The notes: generated by a model from the letters alone, not told the origin. A DNA stretch of 27,395 nt from Coprenecus sp964640305 (GCA_964640305.1 CAZXFF010000025.1:1-27395); one strand, 5' to 3'. Shown: positions 16,459-23,758, numbered from the stretch's first letter. Translations and numbers: made by a program.

Positions 16459-17207
16459 TGGCGGAAGACAGGGAAACTGTTATTGTGGCTGAGGGCCTGA
16501 CCAAGCGTTTCGGGGATTTCACAGCGGTGGACCATATTTCCTTTTCTGTCAGGAAGGGTGAAATATTCGGCTTCCTCGGGGCTAACGGTGCCGGCAAGAC
16601 AACGGCGATGAAGATGCTTTGCGGTCTGAGCAAGCCCACTTCTGGCAAAGCGAGTGTGGCAGGCTATGATGTCTGGAAAGAGGTCAAGAAGATAAAGAAG
16701 GTCATAGGTTACATGAGCCAGAAATTTTCCCTTTATGAGGATCTGAATGTGTGGGAGAATATACGTCTTTTCGGAGGGATATACGGTATGAAAGACGATG
16801 AAATTGCAGCAAAGACCGATTTGCTGCTGTCAAGGCTGGAACTTGAGGACCAGAGGAACAGGCTGGTCAAGTCGCTGCCGTTGGGATGGAAGCAGAAACT
16901 GGCTTTTTCAGTGGCGATATTCCACGAACCGAGGATTGTTTTCCTGGATGAGCCTACGGGAGGAGTGGACCCTGCTACCAGAAGGGGGTTCTGGGAAATG
17001 ATCTATGATGCGGCCGAGAGGGGTATAACCGTATTCGTCACGACGCATTATATGGATGAGGCCGAATACTGCAACCGGGTTTCTATTATGGTTGACGGCA
17101 GGATCGATGCATTGGATTCTCCGTCCAACCTCAAGCGACAGTTCGGGGTTTCCGGAATGGATGAAGTTTTTCAAATACTCGCAAGGAGGGCGAAAAGGGA
17201 AGAATGA
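16458..17207 (+). CDS. ABC transporter ATPase 2 (YbhF C-half-like)
   Basis: 249-residue nucleotide-binding subunit. Walker A GANGAGKTT (41-49), Walker B VFLDEP (ending at 166), D-loop GVDP and the H-loop TTHYMDEAE (His197) are canonical, but the signature motif is LPLGWKQ (140-146) instead of LSGGQ. This is the reverse of the defect in the upstream ATPase. In a head-to-tail heterodimer, this subunit's Walker motifs and His would combine with the partner's LSGG to give one consensus ATP site. It overlaps the ATPase 1 stop by 1 base and the first permease by 4. It lacks the C-terminal extension of the partner. Confidence 0.92.
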   Translation: MAEDRETVIVAEGLTKRFGDFTAVDHISFSVRKGEIFGFLGANGAGKTTAMKMLCGLSKPTSGKASVAGYDVWKEVKKIKKVIGYMSQKFSLYEDLNVWENIRLFGGIYGMKDDEIAAKTDLLLSRLELEDQRNRLVKSLPLGWKQKLAFSVAIFHEPRIVFLDEPTGGVDPATRRGFWEMIYDAAERGITVFVTTHYMDEAEYCNRVSIMVDGRIDALDSPSNLKRQFGVSGMDEVFQILARRAKREE

Positions 17208-18316
17208 GAGATCTGAAACGGTTTATGTCATTTGTGGGCAAGGAGTTCAACCATATCCTCAGGGACAGCAGGACCCTTATGGTGCTGCTTGTGATGCCGG
17301 TGGTTATGATTATCCTTTTCGGCTTCGCATTGTCCACGGAGATAAAGGATATAAAGGTAGCGGTATATGACCCATCCCGTGATGCTGCAACGGCCAGAAT
17401 AGTGTCCCAGCTCGAAGCAAGCGATTATTTTACCGTTACAGCCATGCTGCAGGACGACGGGGATATTCTGCATGCTTTTATGGATAACAGGGCCGATATT
17501 GCTTTGGTATTCGGTGAGGAATTCAATTATTCTCTGGTACACGAAGGAGTTGGTCACCTCCAGGTAATCGTAGACGGCACAAATACCAATGTGGGCTCTA
17601 TGGCAGTCTTTTACATCAACCGCCTCCTTTCGGATTACAGACAGGAACTCTTGACGGAGATGCCCCGTGGAGTAAGGATAGAGACCTCTTCCAGGATGCT
17701 CTACAATCCCCAGATGAAGAGTGCTTTCAATTTTGTGCCAGGAGTAATGGGGATGATTCTGATGCTGGTCTGTGCCATGATGACCTCTGTATCGATAGTC
17801 AGGGAAAAGGAGAGAGGGACTATGGAGGTGCTGCTGGTGTCTCCTGTAAAACCGTTTTCAGTAATACTTTCCAAAGCGATTCCATATTTTGTCATTTCGG
17901 CATTTGTCCTGGGAATAATCATTTTCCTTTCGGTATTCCTCCTTAAGGTTCCGATTTCAGGCAGCCTGGTATGGGTTGTCTTGCTTTCCCTGCTGTTCAT
18001 CATGGTCTCCCTGTCTATAGGGATTCTGATTTCCACTCTTGTGTCGAAGCAGGAAGTGGCCATTCTTATTTCCGGAATGGTGCTTATGCTTCCGACCATA
18101 CTCCTGTCCGGAATGCTTTTCCCCATAGAAGGGATGCCGAAGGCAATCCAGTATTGTACATATCTGATTCCCGCCCGCTGGTACATAGACGCTATCAGGG
18201 TGATGATGATACAGGGGCTGGGAATAAAATATTGCCTGGGCAGCGTTGCTGTCCTGAGCGGTTTCCTCGTTGTCATAGTAGGCATGAGTCTCCTTAAATT
18301 CAAAGACAGGCTATGA
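17204..18316 (+). CDS. ABC-2 type permease 1 (YbhS-like)
   Basis: 370-residue ABC-2 family permease. It has an N-terminal helix (MVLLVMPVVMIILFGFAL, about 26-44), a large periplasmic domain of about 130 residues (DIKVAVYDPSRD onward), and then five helices starting about residue 180. The cytoplasmic coupling segment EKERGTMEVLLVSPV and the late motif LLSGMLFPIEGMPKAIQ are typical of the family. It overlaps both neighbours by 4 bp (ATGA). With permease 2 it forms the membrane channel of the exporter. YbhS/YbhR-type systems have been linked to cation and drug efflux; the substrate here is unknown. Confidence 0.9.
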   Translation: MRDLKRFMSFVGKEFNHILRDSRTLMVLLVMPVVMIILFGFALSTEIKDIKVAVYDPSRDAATARIVSQLEASDYFTVTAMLQDDGDILHAFMDNRADIALVFGEEFNYSLVHEGVGHLQVIVDGTNTNVGSMAVFYINRLLSDYRQELLTEMPRGVRIETSSRMLYNPQMKSAFNFVPGVMGMILMLVCAMMTSVSIVREKERGTMEVLLVSPVKPFSVILSKAIPYFVISAFVLGIIIFLSVFLLKVPISGSLVWVVLLSLLFIMVSLSIGILISTLVSKQEVAILISGMVLMLPTILLSGMLFPIEGMPKAIQYCTYLIPARWYIDAIRVMMIQGLGIKYCLGSVAVLSGFLVVIVGMSLLKFKDRL

Positions 18317-19422
18317 TTAAATATTTGATTGAAAAAGAGTTCAAGCAACTGTACCGCAACAGGTTCATTCTGCTGCTGGTCATAATGCTGCCTGCCATTG
18401 TAATGCTTGTCTTCCCATGGACGACGACAATGGAGATAAAGAATCTCAGCATCACGGTACTTGACAATGACCGCTCAGAACTTTCCAGAAAGCTGATAGA
18501 CAAGATTGCTTCGACTGAGTATTTTGATATTACACAGGTCGCTTTCAGCAGGGAAGATGCCATGGAGGACATCGAATACGGGAGATCTGACATTATAGTT
18601 GAAATCCCGGCCGGGTTTGATGCGGATGTGATGTCCGGGGGATCTTCCATGCTGCAGTTTTCAGCCAATGCTGTAAATGGAGCGAAGGCAAGTCTGGGTA
18701 CATCATATCTTGAACAGGTAGTCATTGGTTTTGCTGATGAAATCAATGCCGAAGAAGGTGCGGTTCTTCCGTATGGTGCCGGGATCATATCCGTTGAGCC
18801 ATATTACTGGTTCAATCCGGAGATGGACTACAAGGTCCCGATGATCCCTATGCTCCTGGTTCTTATTGTGGCCCTTATTACCGGGTTCCTTCCGGCAATG
18901 AATATCGTAGGGGAGAAGGAGACCGGCACTATCGAACAGATAAACGTTACCCCTGTACCTAAACTGACGTTTATTGTGGGCAAGCTGATTCCGTATTGGG
19001 TCATAGGCCTGGTAGTCCTTTCTTTGGGGCTGCTGGTCTCGTATCTGCTTTACGGACTCTCGCCTAAAGGCAGCCTGCTGTTGCTGTATGCTTTGTCGTT
19101 CGTCTTTATTTTCGGTATTTCCGGAATGGGACTGGTCATATCAAATTATTCCGAGAACATGCAGCAGGCGATGTTCATGATATTCTTTGTAATCATCATT
19201 TTCCTGCTGATGAGCGGTATCTTCACTCCGATCAGCAGCATGCCTGAGTGGGCGCAGGTCATATCGAAAATATCTCCGTTTACCTACTTTGCTGAAATAA
19301 TGAAGATGATATACCTTAAGGGAAGTAACCTGATGGAAGTTCTCAGATATGTGTATCCGCTTCTGATATTCTTTGCAGTTATCATTTCATGGGCCGTGCT
19401 CAGTTACAGGAAGCGTGGATAA
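18313..19422 (+). CDS. ABC-2 type permease 2 (YbhR-like)
   Basis: 369-residue ABC-2 permease, paralogous to the upstream gene with the same plan: N-terminal helix (FILLLVIMLPAIVMLVF), periplasmic domain with DNDRSELSRKLIDKI, then a five-helix bundle. Coupling segment EKETGTIEQINVTPV and late motif LMSGIFTPISSMPEWAQ are present. It starts within the previous stop codon (ATGA overlap). It is the last gene of the efflux operon; I see no strong terminator before the tRNA-Leu promoter that begins 2 bp after its stop. Confidence 0.9.
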   Translation: MIKYLIEKEFKQLYRNRFILLLVIMLPAIVMLVFPWTTTMEIKNLSITVLDNDRSELSRKLIDKIASTEYFDITQVAFSREDAMEDIEYGRSDIIVEIPAGFDADVMSGGSSMLQFSANAVNGAKASLGTSYLEQVVIGFADEINAEEGAVLPYGAGIISVEPYYWFNPEMDYKVPMIPMLLVLIVALITGFLPAMNIVGEKETGTIEQINVTPVPKLTFIVGKLIPYWVIGLVVLSLGLLVSYLLYGLSPKGSLLLLYALSFVFIFGISGMGLVISNYSENMQQAMFMIFFVIIIFLLMSGIFTPISSMPEWAQVISKISPFTYFAEIMKMIYLKGSNLMEVLRYVYPLLIFFAVIISWAVLSYRKRG

Positions 19423-19423
19423 T

Positions 19424-19455
19424 TTTGCCGGATATTGTTATTTTTTATACATTTG
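19424..19455 (+). promoter_or_regulatory. Promoter of tRNA-Leu
   Basis: TTTG (19424-19427), 20 bp, TACATTTG (19448-19455): a complete match to the Bacteroidota consensus, 12 bp before the tRNA 5' end. Confidence 0.75.
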
Positions 19456-19467
19456 CGTTCTCTTTCC

Positions 19468-19553
19468 GCTCGGGTGGTGGAATAGGTAGACACGCAGGAC
19501 TTAAAATCCTGTGGGCAGAAATGTCCGTACGGGTTCGATTCCCGTCCCGAGCA
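19468..19553 (+). tRNA. tRNA-Leu (anticodon TAA)
   Basis: 86 nt with acceptor stem GCTCGGG/CCCGAGC and discriminator A, D loop with AATAGGTAGACAC, anticodon stem CAGGA/TCCTG around CTTAAAA (anticodon TAA), a class II variable arm, and T arm CGGGTTCGATTCCCG. CCA is not encoded. It is transcribed from its own promoter and followed by a terminator hairpin. Confidence 0.96.
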
Positions 19554-19559
19554 CTGTGT

Positions 19560-19596
19560 GGACCGTGCGGAATACATGCACGGTCCTTTATTTTTC
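19560..19596 (+). terminator. Terminator of tRNA-Leu
   Basis: GGACCGTGC (19560-19568) and GCACGGTCC (19578-19586) form a perfect 9-bp stem with a 9-nt loop, followed by TTTATTTTT. The T run overlaps the last codons of the convergent purN gene. On the opposite strand there is no T run after the stem, so it works best for the tRNA. Confidence 0.85.
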
Positions 19597-20196
19597 CCTG
19601 GCCCTTATATAATCGTCTATTACCTTGGGATAAGCTTTTTCCAGTTCGTGGATCTTTGCAGCAAGGCTTTCAGGTGTATCTTCAGGGGTAATCTCGCAGC
19701 TGTCCTGGTAGATTGTCTCACCATGGTCATAGTGATTGTCCACTATGTGGATTGTTATTCCTGACCTATTCTCCCCAGCGGCTATCACTGCTTTATGGAC
19801 GTACTCTCCGTACATTCCTTTTCCCCCGTATGCCGGAAGGAGTGCAGGGTGTATGTTCAGTATTCTTCCAGGATAAAGACTGACCAGACTATCCGGTACC
19901 TTAAGAAGGAATCCTGCAAGTATGATGTAGTCAATATCAAGGGTATCAAGCAGTCCGGCAAATCCGCACTCGATGCCGTCGATGGTAATTGTGCCGTTTT
20001 TGAATTCCTGTGCTGAGAAGATGTAGCTAGGGACACCGAGCCTCTTTGCCCTTTCCAGTACATAAGCAGTTTTGTTGTTGCAGAATACCGCTTTTACGCA
20101 GTAAGTGCCGGATGTGTTCGAAAAATTGATGATGTTTTCCGCATTAGAGCCTGAACCTGAGGCAAATATGGCTATGTTGGCAGTGTGTTTCTCCAT
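19588..20196 (-). CDS. purN: Phosphoribosylglycinamide formyltransferase
   Basis: 202 residues. Transfers a formyl group from 10-formyl-tetrahydrofolate to GAR in de novo purine synthesis (cytosol). The phosphate-binding loop is FASGSGSN (11-18). The formyl-transfer motif is ILNIHPALLPAYGGKGMYG, with catalytic Asn114 and His116. The folate-site segment HIVDNHYDHGE carries the expected catalytic Asp157. Length is normal for PurN. Start is the ATG at 20196, giving the standard IAIFASG beginning. It diverges from acpP. Confidence 0.96.
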   Translation of the reverse strand: MEKHTANIAIFASGSGSNAENIINFSNTSGTYCVKAVFCNNKTAYVLERAKRLGVPSYIFSAQEFKNGTITIDGIECGFAGLLDTLDIDYIILAGFLLKVPDSLVSLYPGRILNIHPALLPAYGGKGMYGEYVHKAVIAAGENRSGITIHIVDNHYDHGETIYQDSCEITPEDTPESLAAKIHELEKAYPKVIDDYIRAREK

Positions 20197-20235
20197 GTGT
20201 GGGTATCAATTATTTGTATGCAAATTAATTAAAAA

Positions 20236-20267
20236 TTTCATTTTTCGGAAAATTATTCGTTAGTTTG
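20236..20267 (+). promoter_or_regulatory. Possible acpP promoter
   Basis: TTTC (20236-20239), 20 bp, TTAGTTTG (20260-20267), one mismatch from TANNTTTG. This leaves a 5' leader of about 40 nt before acpP. The region between purN and acpP is very AT-rich. Confidence 0.45.
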
Positions 20268-20311
20268 CACTGAAATTTTAAAGTATTAATTCATTAACTA
20301 AAATTTAGACC

Positions 20312-20548
20312 ATGGCAGATATAGTTTCAGAAGTAACAGCCATTATCGTCAACAAACTTGGTGTTGATGAGAGCGAAGTAACCAGCAGTGCAAGTTTTAC
20401 AAATGATCTGGGAGCAGATTCACTCGATACAGTAGAGCTCATTATGGAATTCGAAAAGAAATTCGGTGTTGAAATTCCTGATGACGCTGCAGAAAAGATA
20501 TCTACTGTAGGTGATGCTATCAATTATATCCAGGAGCATACAAAATAA
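20312..20548 (+). CDS. acpP: Acyl carrier protein
   Basis: 78 residues, the usual size. The four-helix acidic carrier has the 4'-phosphopantetheine motif GADSLDTVELIME, with Ser37 as the attachment site. It carries growing acyl chains in type II fatty acid synthesis and supplies lipid A acylation. A strong terminator follows 25 bp after the stop, so it is monocistronic here, whereas in many Bacteroidales acpP is followed directly by fabF and rnc. Codon use favours A/T-ending codons, consistent with high expression. Confidence 0.97.
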   Translation: MADIVSEVTAIIVNKLGVDESEVTSSASFTNDLGADSLDTVELIMEFEKKFGVEIPDDAAEKISTVGDAINYIQEHTK

Positions 20549-20572
20549 TTTGTAGAACCAGAACAGAGCTAA

Positions 20573-20608
20573 GGGCTAAGGTGTGCAGGACATACTTTAG
20601 CCTTTTTT
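20573..20608 (+). terminator. Terminator of acpP
   Basis: GGCTAA (20574-20579) pairs with TTAGCC (20597-20602), with a partly paired inner region, directly followed by TTTTTT (20603-20608). Confidence 0.85.
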
Positions 20609-20806
20609 ATTGTCCCTTCCTCCCTCGGTCCACAACCGCACAGCTCTCCAGGCATCTTTTCCATCCCTTTCCCACGCTCCCAGCACCCCTTTCATGCCGA
20701 CCCGCACCCCTTCCACACATCCCGCACCCTTCCATACCGCAACGTCCTCTCCCCTGCAACACATAGCCCCATACAGGACACCACTCCTACCTCCCTGACA
20801 CTCCCT

Positions 20807-20879
20807 GCAGGTGAACCGGGGCAATTCAGCGAACCCGCTGAACTTCAGCATATTCCCGCTATCGCAAAAGTTCACCTGC
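20807..20879 (+). repeat. 73-nt element with inverted termini, copy 1
   Basis: Bounded by a perfect 10-bp inverted repeat: GCAGGTGAAC (20807-20816) and GTTCACCTGC (20870-20879). Inside is a perfect 7-bp hairpin, TTCAGCG/CGCTGAA (20825-20831, 20836-20842) with loop AACC. A related unit of 72 nt starts at 21223. Confidence 0.55.
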
Positions 20880-20946
20880 GAAGGGGAAACCGCAGCATAT
20901 ATTTCCCATACGAAGTTCTCTCCCCGACCCTACATCTACGCACTTT

Positions 20947-21116
20947 CCACAACGCCTATTATTCGCCATATTCCGGGCGGTGTGGAATGGGTGGCTGGAT
21001 TGCTGACATAGGAGGTATATATCGCTGGCGGGAATACTCCCGGGGGGACTTTACATAGAACCGCCTCAGCATCCATCTGACAACCAGGGTATTACAAAAT
21101 CATCAATATGCAAAGC
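20947..21116 (+). repeat. Composite structured intergenic repeat, copy B
   Basis: Parts: 40-nt quasi-palindrome 20947-20986 (37 of 40 identical to 168-207), hairpin CGGGA/TCCCG 21029-21042, and 69-nt element 21048-21116 (50 of 69 identical to the reverse complement of 53-121). Part order matches copy A on the opposite strand. Spacing between parts differs (42 against 21 nt before the hairpin), while the hairpin lies 2-5 nt from the 69-nt part in both. Confidence 0.7.
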
Positions 21117-21153
21117 CCCCTGGATTCGGGCCTCTTGGCGTGTTTTCGGGGAG

Positions 21154-21222
21154 GGGTTACATACATGCGAAATTGCAATGCATTGGTTATAAGCGAGATG
21201 TGTAAGAGGCCGGATGCCTTCC
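21154..21222 (-). repeat. Decayed inverted copy of the 69-nt element
   Basis: Ungapped hand alignment to 53-121 gives 39 of 69 identical positions, including GGTTAT and CATA blocks. It faces copy B at 37 nt distance, so the two could form a long imperfect hairpin. Confidence 0.4.
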
Positions 21223-21294
21223 GCAGGTGTACCGGGCTTTTGCAGGAATGCATTGAAATACAGATGGTTGCGATAATTACTCCGGTTCGCCTGC
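21223..21294 (+). repeat. 72-nt element with inverted termini, copy 2
   Basis: Begins GCAGGTGTACCGGG (21223-21236), differing at one base from the first 14 bases of the element at 20807. It ends GTTCGCCTGC (21285-21294), one base different from the other copy's end. The middle is more diverged but keeps TGAA and CAG blocks in step. Confidence 0.45.
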
Positions 21295-21476
21295 CGAGGG
21301 AGGTCGTGCTGGAGGAGGAAAGATCCACTGCGAAGGCAGGAAGAGGGCGTACCGTGGCGGGCTGAGGGGGGAGGAGGACGACGACAAAAAGCATATCACG
21401 GCTAGAGGGGTCTCTGGTCGCCTATCACGATGTAGGGGGAGTGTGTGGTGCGTCGGTACGGTAGCTGTGCTTCCTT

Positions 21477-22856
21477 TTACCTTTTCATCAGGCCGTATGT
21501 CAGTTTCAACTTGGGTTTCCTTTCGGCAGACGGACCGTTCAGTATGGCCTTGCTGTAACCCGAGTTGTTGAAATTGTAGGAAATGTTTCCGGTATAACTA
21601 TCTGTATATGAAGTCATTGGGGCAATCCATAAGTCGTAGCTACTGTCGATGTCTGCAATGTCTGTTTTCAATAATGTCTGCAGGTAGGATGTTATGTCGA
21701 GGCTGTACTGCTTCAGAGACCGGTCTATTTTGCCGATGTTGGAGAGATAGTAAACGTCATTTAGCGGTTCGTATCTGTACAGGGAATCTGGATTGGCATT
21801 TACAGAACCGCGTTTGTTTGTGAACGCATAAATCATGCTCGGATACTCATTGACTACCTGGGTGTAGTCTGCTGGCATCTCAAAAGGGAAAACAAGTTCT
21901 GCCCTTGACAGCAGAATCAGGTAGTCGGCCAGATTGTCCTGGTTTACCCATTCATCGAGCATTTCTTTAATCTTTACACCGTCGATATGCGGTTTGATAC
22001 CGTCGAGACTTTCTATGTAGAGCTCTTTTCCAGGATTATCGTTGACAAGATGGGCGGAGTTGGTCTTGAAGAAGTTGAATGCGTTTGTGTAGGCAAACGA
22101 GAACAGTTCAGTCGTGTCCAGATCCTTGATGTCTCTGTCCGGGTCGTTCATGATGTACTGGAGCTTGATGGTGGATGAGCCCAGTTGGATGAAGTTAAGT
22201 CTTCCGCCTTCATTGCTTCCTCCGGATATCTGGTCAGAGACAACGTACAGGCCGTAGATTCTTTTCATGAACTTGTCAATGTCTTCGAATTCTTCGGGAG
22301 TGGTGTCCATAAGTTCTTGGGCGAAAGACTCTTTCAAGGGAATGGATACGGTGCCGTCTTTGTATATTACCGGCTCGTTTTCAGTGACGGTTTCTGCGCT
22401 GTACATGTCCGGAGTCATGCTGTCGTTGTAACCGATTGCGGAGTCAAGCGGGACAAGAAGTTTGTATATGTGGAACCGCTGGTGGATTCCTTCGTATGCC
22501 TGGTCAGTGAAGAAGGTGGAGTCAACTGAAAGGTTCAGTGTGGCTTTTACGAGTTTGGGGTCAATACCGAAATCAGTGGAATCCGAGTATGGAAGGATAT
22601 ACGATGCTCCGCTGGACTGTACGGAACCGAATACCGGACTGTACATGTCTCCGACCATGATATGTGTCTGGTTGATTGACTGAACGCTGTCACTTATCCG
22701 GTTGCTTAGCGGAAGATCGAATTCTTTTGTCTGGACTTTGAGGATAAAATCGTCCGGTACAATGTTGTCTCCCATTGTCCGGTCGTTTACTATGCAGGAT
22801 GTGAACAGTGATGCTGCACAGATCAAGGCAGCAGCTGCTGATATTCTAATTTGCAT
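21477..22856 (-). CDS. DUF4270 family lipoprotein
   Basis: 459-residue lipoprotein of a Bacteroidota-specific family (DUF4270) with no established biochemical function. Signal MQIRISAAAALICAASLFTSC gives lipid-attached Cys21. The mature part begins DRTMGDNIVPDDF, followed by family-like features: SVQSSGASYILPYSDSTDF, LSRAELVFPFE and a closing GPSAERKPKLKLTYG. The ATG at 22856 gives a normal signal peptide and an 11-bp overlap with the upstream glycogen-synthase-like gene, implying translational coupling; the ATG at 22886 would add ten residues with no function. Surface or periplasmic location is inferred. The gene pair GT5-DUF4270 recurs in this phylum, suggesting a shared process. Confidence 0.85.
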   Translation of the reverse strand: MQIRISAAAALICAASLFTSCIVNDRTMGDNIVPDDFILKVQTKEFDLPLSNRISDSVQSINQTHIMVGDMYSPVFGSVQSSGASYILPYSDSTDFGIDPKLVKATLNLSVDSTFFTDQAYEGIHQRFHIYKLLVPLDSAIGYNDSMTPDMYSAETVTENEPVIYKDGTVSIPLKESFAQELMDTTPEEFEDIDKFMKRIYGLYVVSDQISGGSNEGGRLNFIQLGSSTIKLQYIMNDPDRDIKDLDTTELFSFAYTNAFNFFKTNSAHLVNDNPGKELYIESLDGIKPHIDGVKIKEMLDEWVNQDNLADYLILLSRAELVFPFEMPADYTQVVNEYPSMIYAFTNKRGSVNANPDSLYRYEPLNDVYYLSNIGKIDRSLKQYSLDITSYLQTLLKTDIADIDSSYDLWIAPMTSYTDSYTGNISYNFNNSGYSKAILNGPSAERKPKLKLTYGLMKR

Positions 22857-23679
22857 CTTCGGGGAGCAGTTGGTCATAAAATTCATTGTACTTTTTGATA
22901 TACGTGCCGTCCGGGTGGTCTATTTCCACATTTTCCAATGTCGGCACTCCGCTGGCCCTGACTGCCTCAAGGATGTCGGAGTGGATGTTTTCACCGCTCA
23001 ATATGACAGCATCCGTGTACTGGAGTGCAAGTTTTGCAAGATTTATGCCATCGGTTTCTTCCATTGCAGCCAGATCTTTGGCCTTTATTCCCGGTAAGAT
23101 TATTTTTTCTTTCATGCCGGGATCGAAAGTGTTTTCCTGATAGTCCCCGAAAAGCGACAGTACGACTTTTGCATCCGAAAATACCGGGTCGTTCTTGTAT
23201 GCCTTTTTCAGGTATATGGGTACGAGGTAGGAAATCCAGCCGGAACAATGTACTATGTCCGGTTTCCAACGTAGTTTCTTTACTGTCTCCAGGACTCCTC
23301 TGGCAAAGAATATGGCTCGTTCATCGTTGTCTTCCATGAATTTGCCATCACTGTCTTCGAAGACCGCCTTTCTGTGGAAATAGTCTTCATTGTCAATGAA
23401 ATAGACTTGCATCCTGGCTGATGAGATGGATGCTACCTTTATTACCAGAGGGTGGTCTATGTCATTGATGACCATGTTCATTCCGGAAAGTCTTATGACT
23501 TCGTGGAGCTGGTTCCTCCTTTCGTTCACGCAACCGTAGCGGGGCATGAAGATCCTTACCTCTTTCCCTGACTCCTGAATCCCCTGTGGAAGAAAACGCC
23601 CGGGCAAAGCAATCTTGCTCTCGGGGAGGTACGGATAAATTTCCGAATTGACGAACAGTATTCTTTTGGGCTCTTTCAT
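22846..23679 (-). CDS. Truncated GT5 glycogen/starch synthase-like protein
   Basis: 277 residues matching only the N-terminal (GT5) half of glycogen synthases: ILFVNSEIYPYLPESK, GKEVRIFMPRYG, VYFIDNEDYF, FFARGVLETVKKLRWKPDIVHCSGW. The C-terminal half, which holds most of the ADP-glucose site, is absent (full enzymes are about 480 residues). The usual KTGGLGDV substrate loop is replaced by KIALPGRFLPQ. Independent glycosyl transfer therefore looks unlikely, and a binding or regulatory role is possible. The ATG at 23679 is chosen because a TATCTTTG -7 element lies just upstream (23703-23696), which excludes the longer frame from 23718. It is co-transcribed with the DUF4270 gene. Confidence 0.8.
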   Translation of the reverse strand: MKEPKRILFVNSEIYPYLPESKIALPGRFLPQGIQESGKEVRIFMPRYGCVNERRNQLHEVIRLSGMNMVINDIDHPLVIKVASISSARMQVYFIDNEDYFHRKAVFEDSDGKFMEDNDERAIFFARGVLETVKKLRWKPDIVHCSGWISYLVPIYLKKAYKNDPVFSDAKVVLSLFGDYQENTFDPGMKEKIILPGIKAKDLAAMEETDGINLAKLALQYTDAVILSGENIHSDILEAVRASGVPTLENVEIDHPDGTYIKKYNEFYDQLLPEDAN

Positions 23680-23695
23680 TTTGGAAACATTTTTG

Positions 23696-23736
23696 CAAAG
23701 ATAATAATAAAAAATCAAAAATTAGCTATATCTTTG
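23696..23736. promoter_or_regulatory. Divergent promoters, GT5-like gene and ftsX
   Basis: Two perfect TANNTTTG elements of identical sequence point apart: TATCTTTG on the minus strand (23703-23696) for the GT5-like gene and on the plus strand (23729-23736) for ftsX. Each implies a leader of roughly 10-20 nt. No clear -33 TTTG is visible for either. Confidence 0.6.
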
Positions 23737-23758
23737 ACGATTATATTTACCGGATTTA

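Larger units (their letters stand above)
20609..21476. other. Repeat-rich intergenic stretch without a gene
   Basis: About 870 bp with no convincing protein. Frames of 60-100 residues exist but show no domain, signal or start context. Left to right: a C-rich, G-poor tract (20641-20800 has 16 G against 79 C on the plus strand), a 73-nt inverted-repeat-bounded element (20807-20879), composite repeat copy B (20947-21116), a decayed inverted copy of its 69-nt part (21154-21222), a second 72-nt element (21223-21294), and a G-rich tract (21301-21420 has 52 G against 22 C). Mobile-element remnants or structured RNA are both possible. Confidence 0.55.

Noticed and set aside
20811..21011. 66-residue frame in the repeat-rich stretch
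   Set aside because: It is made largely of repeat sequence, with no signal, helix pattern or promoter.
20807..21294. CRISPR array
   Set aside because: Repeats are few, diverged, in both orientations and not regularly spaced; no cas genes are nearby.
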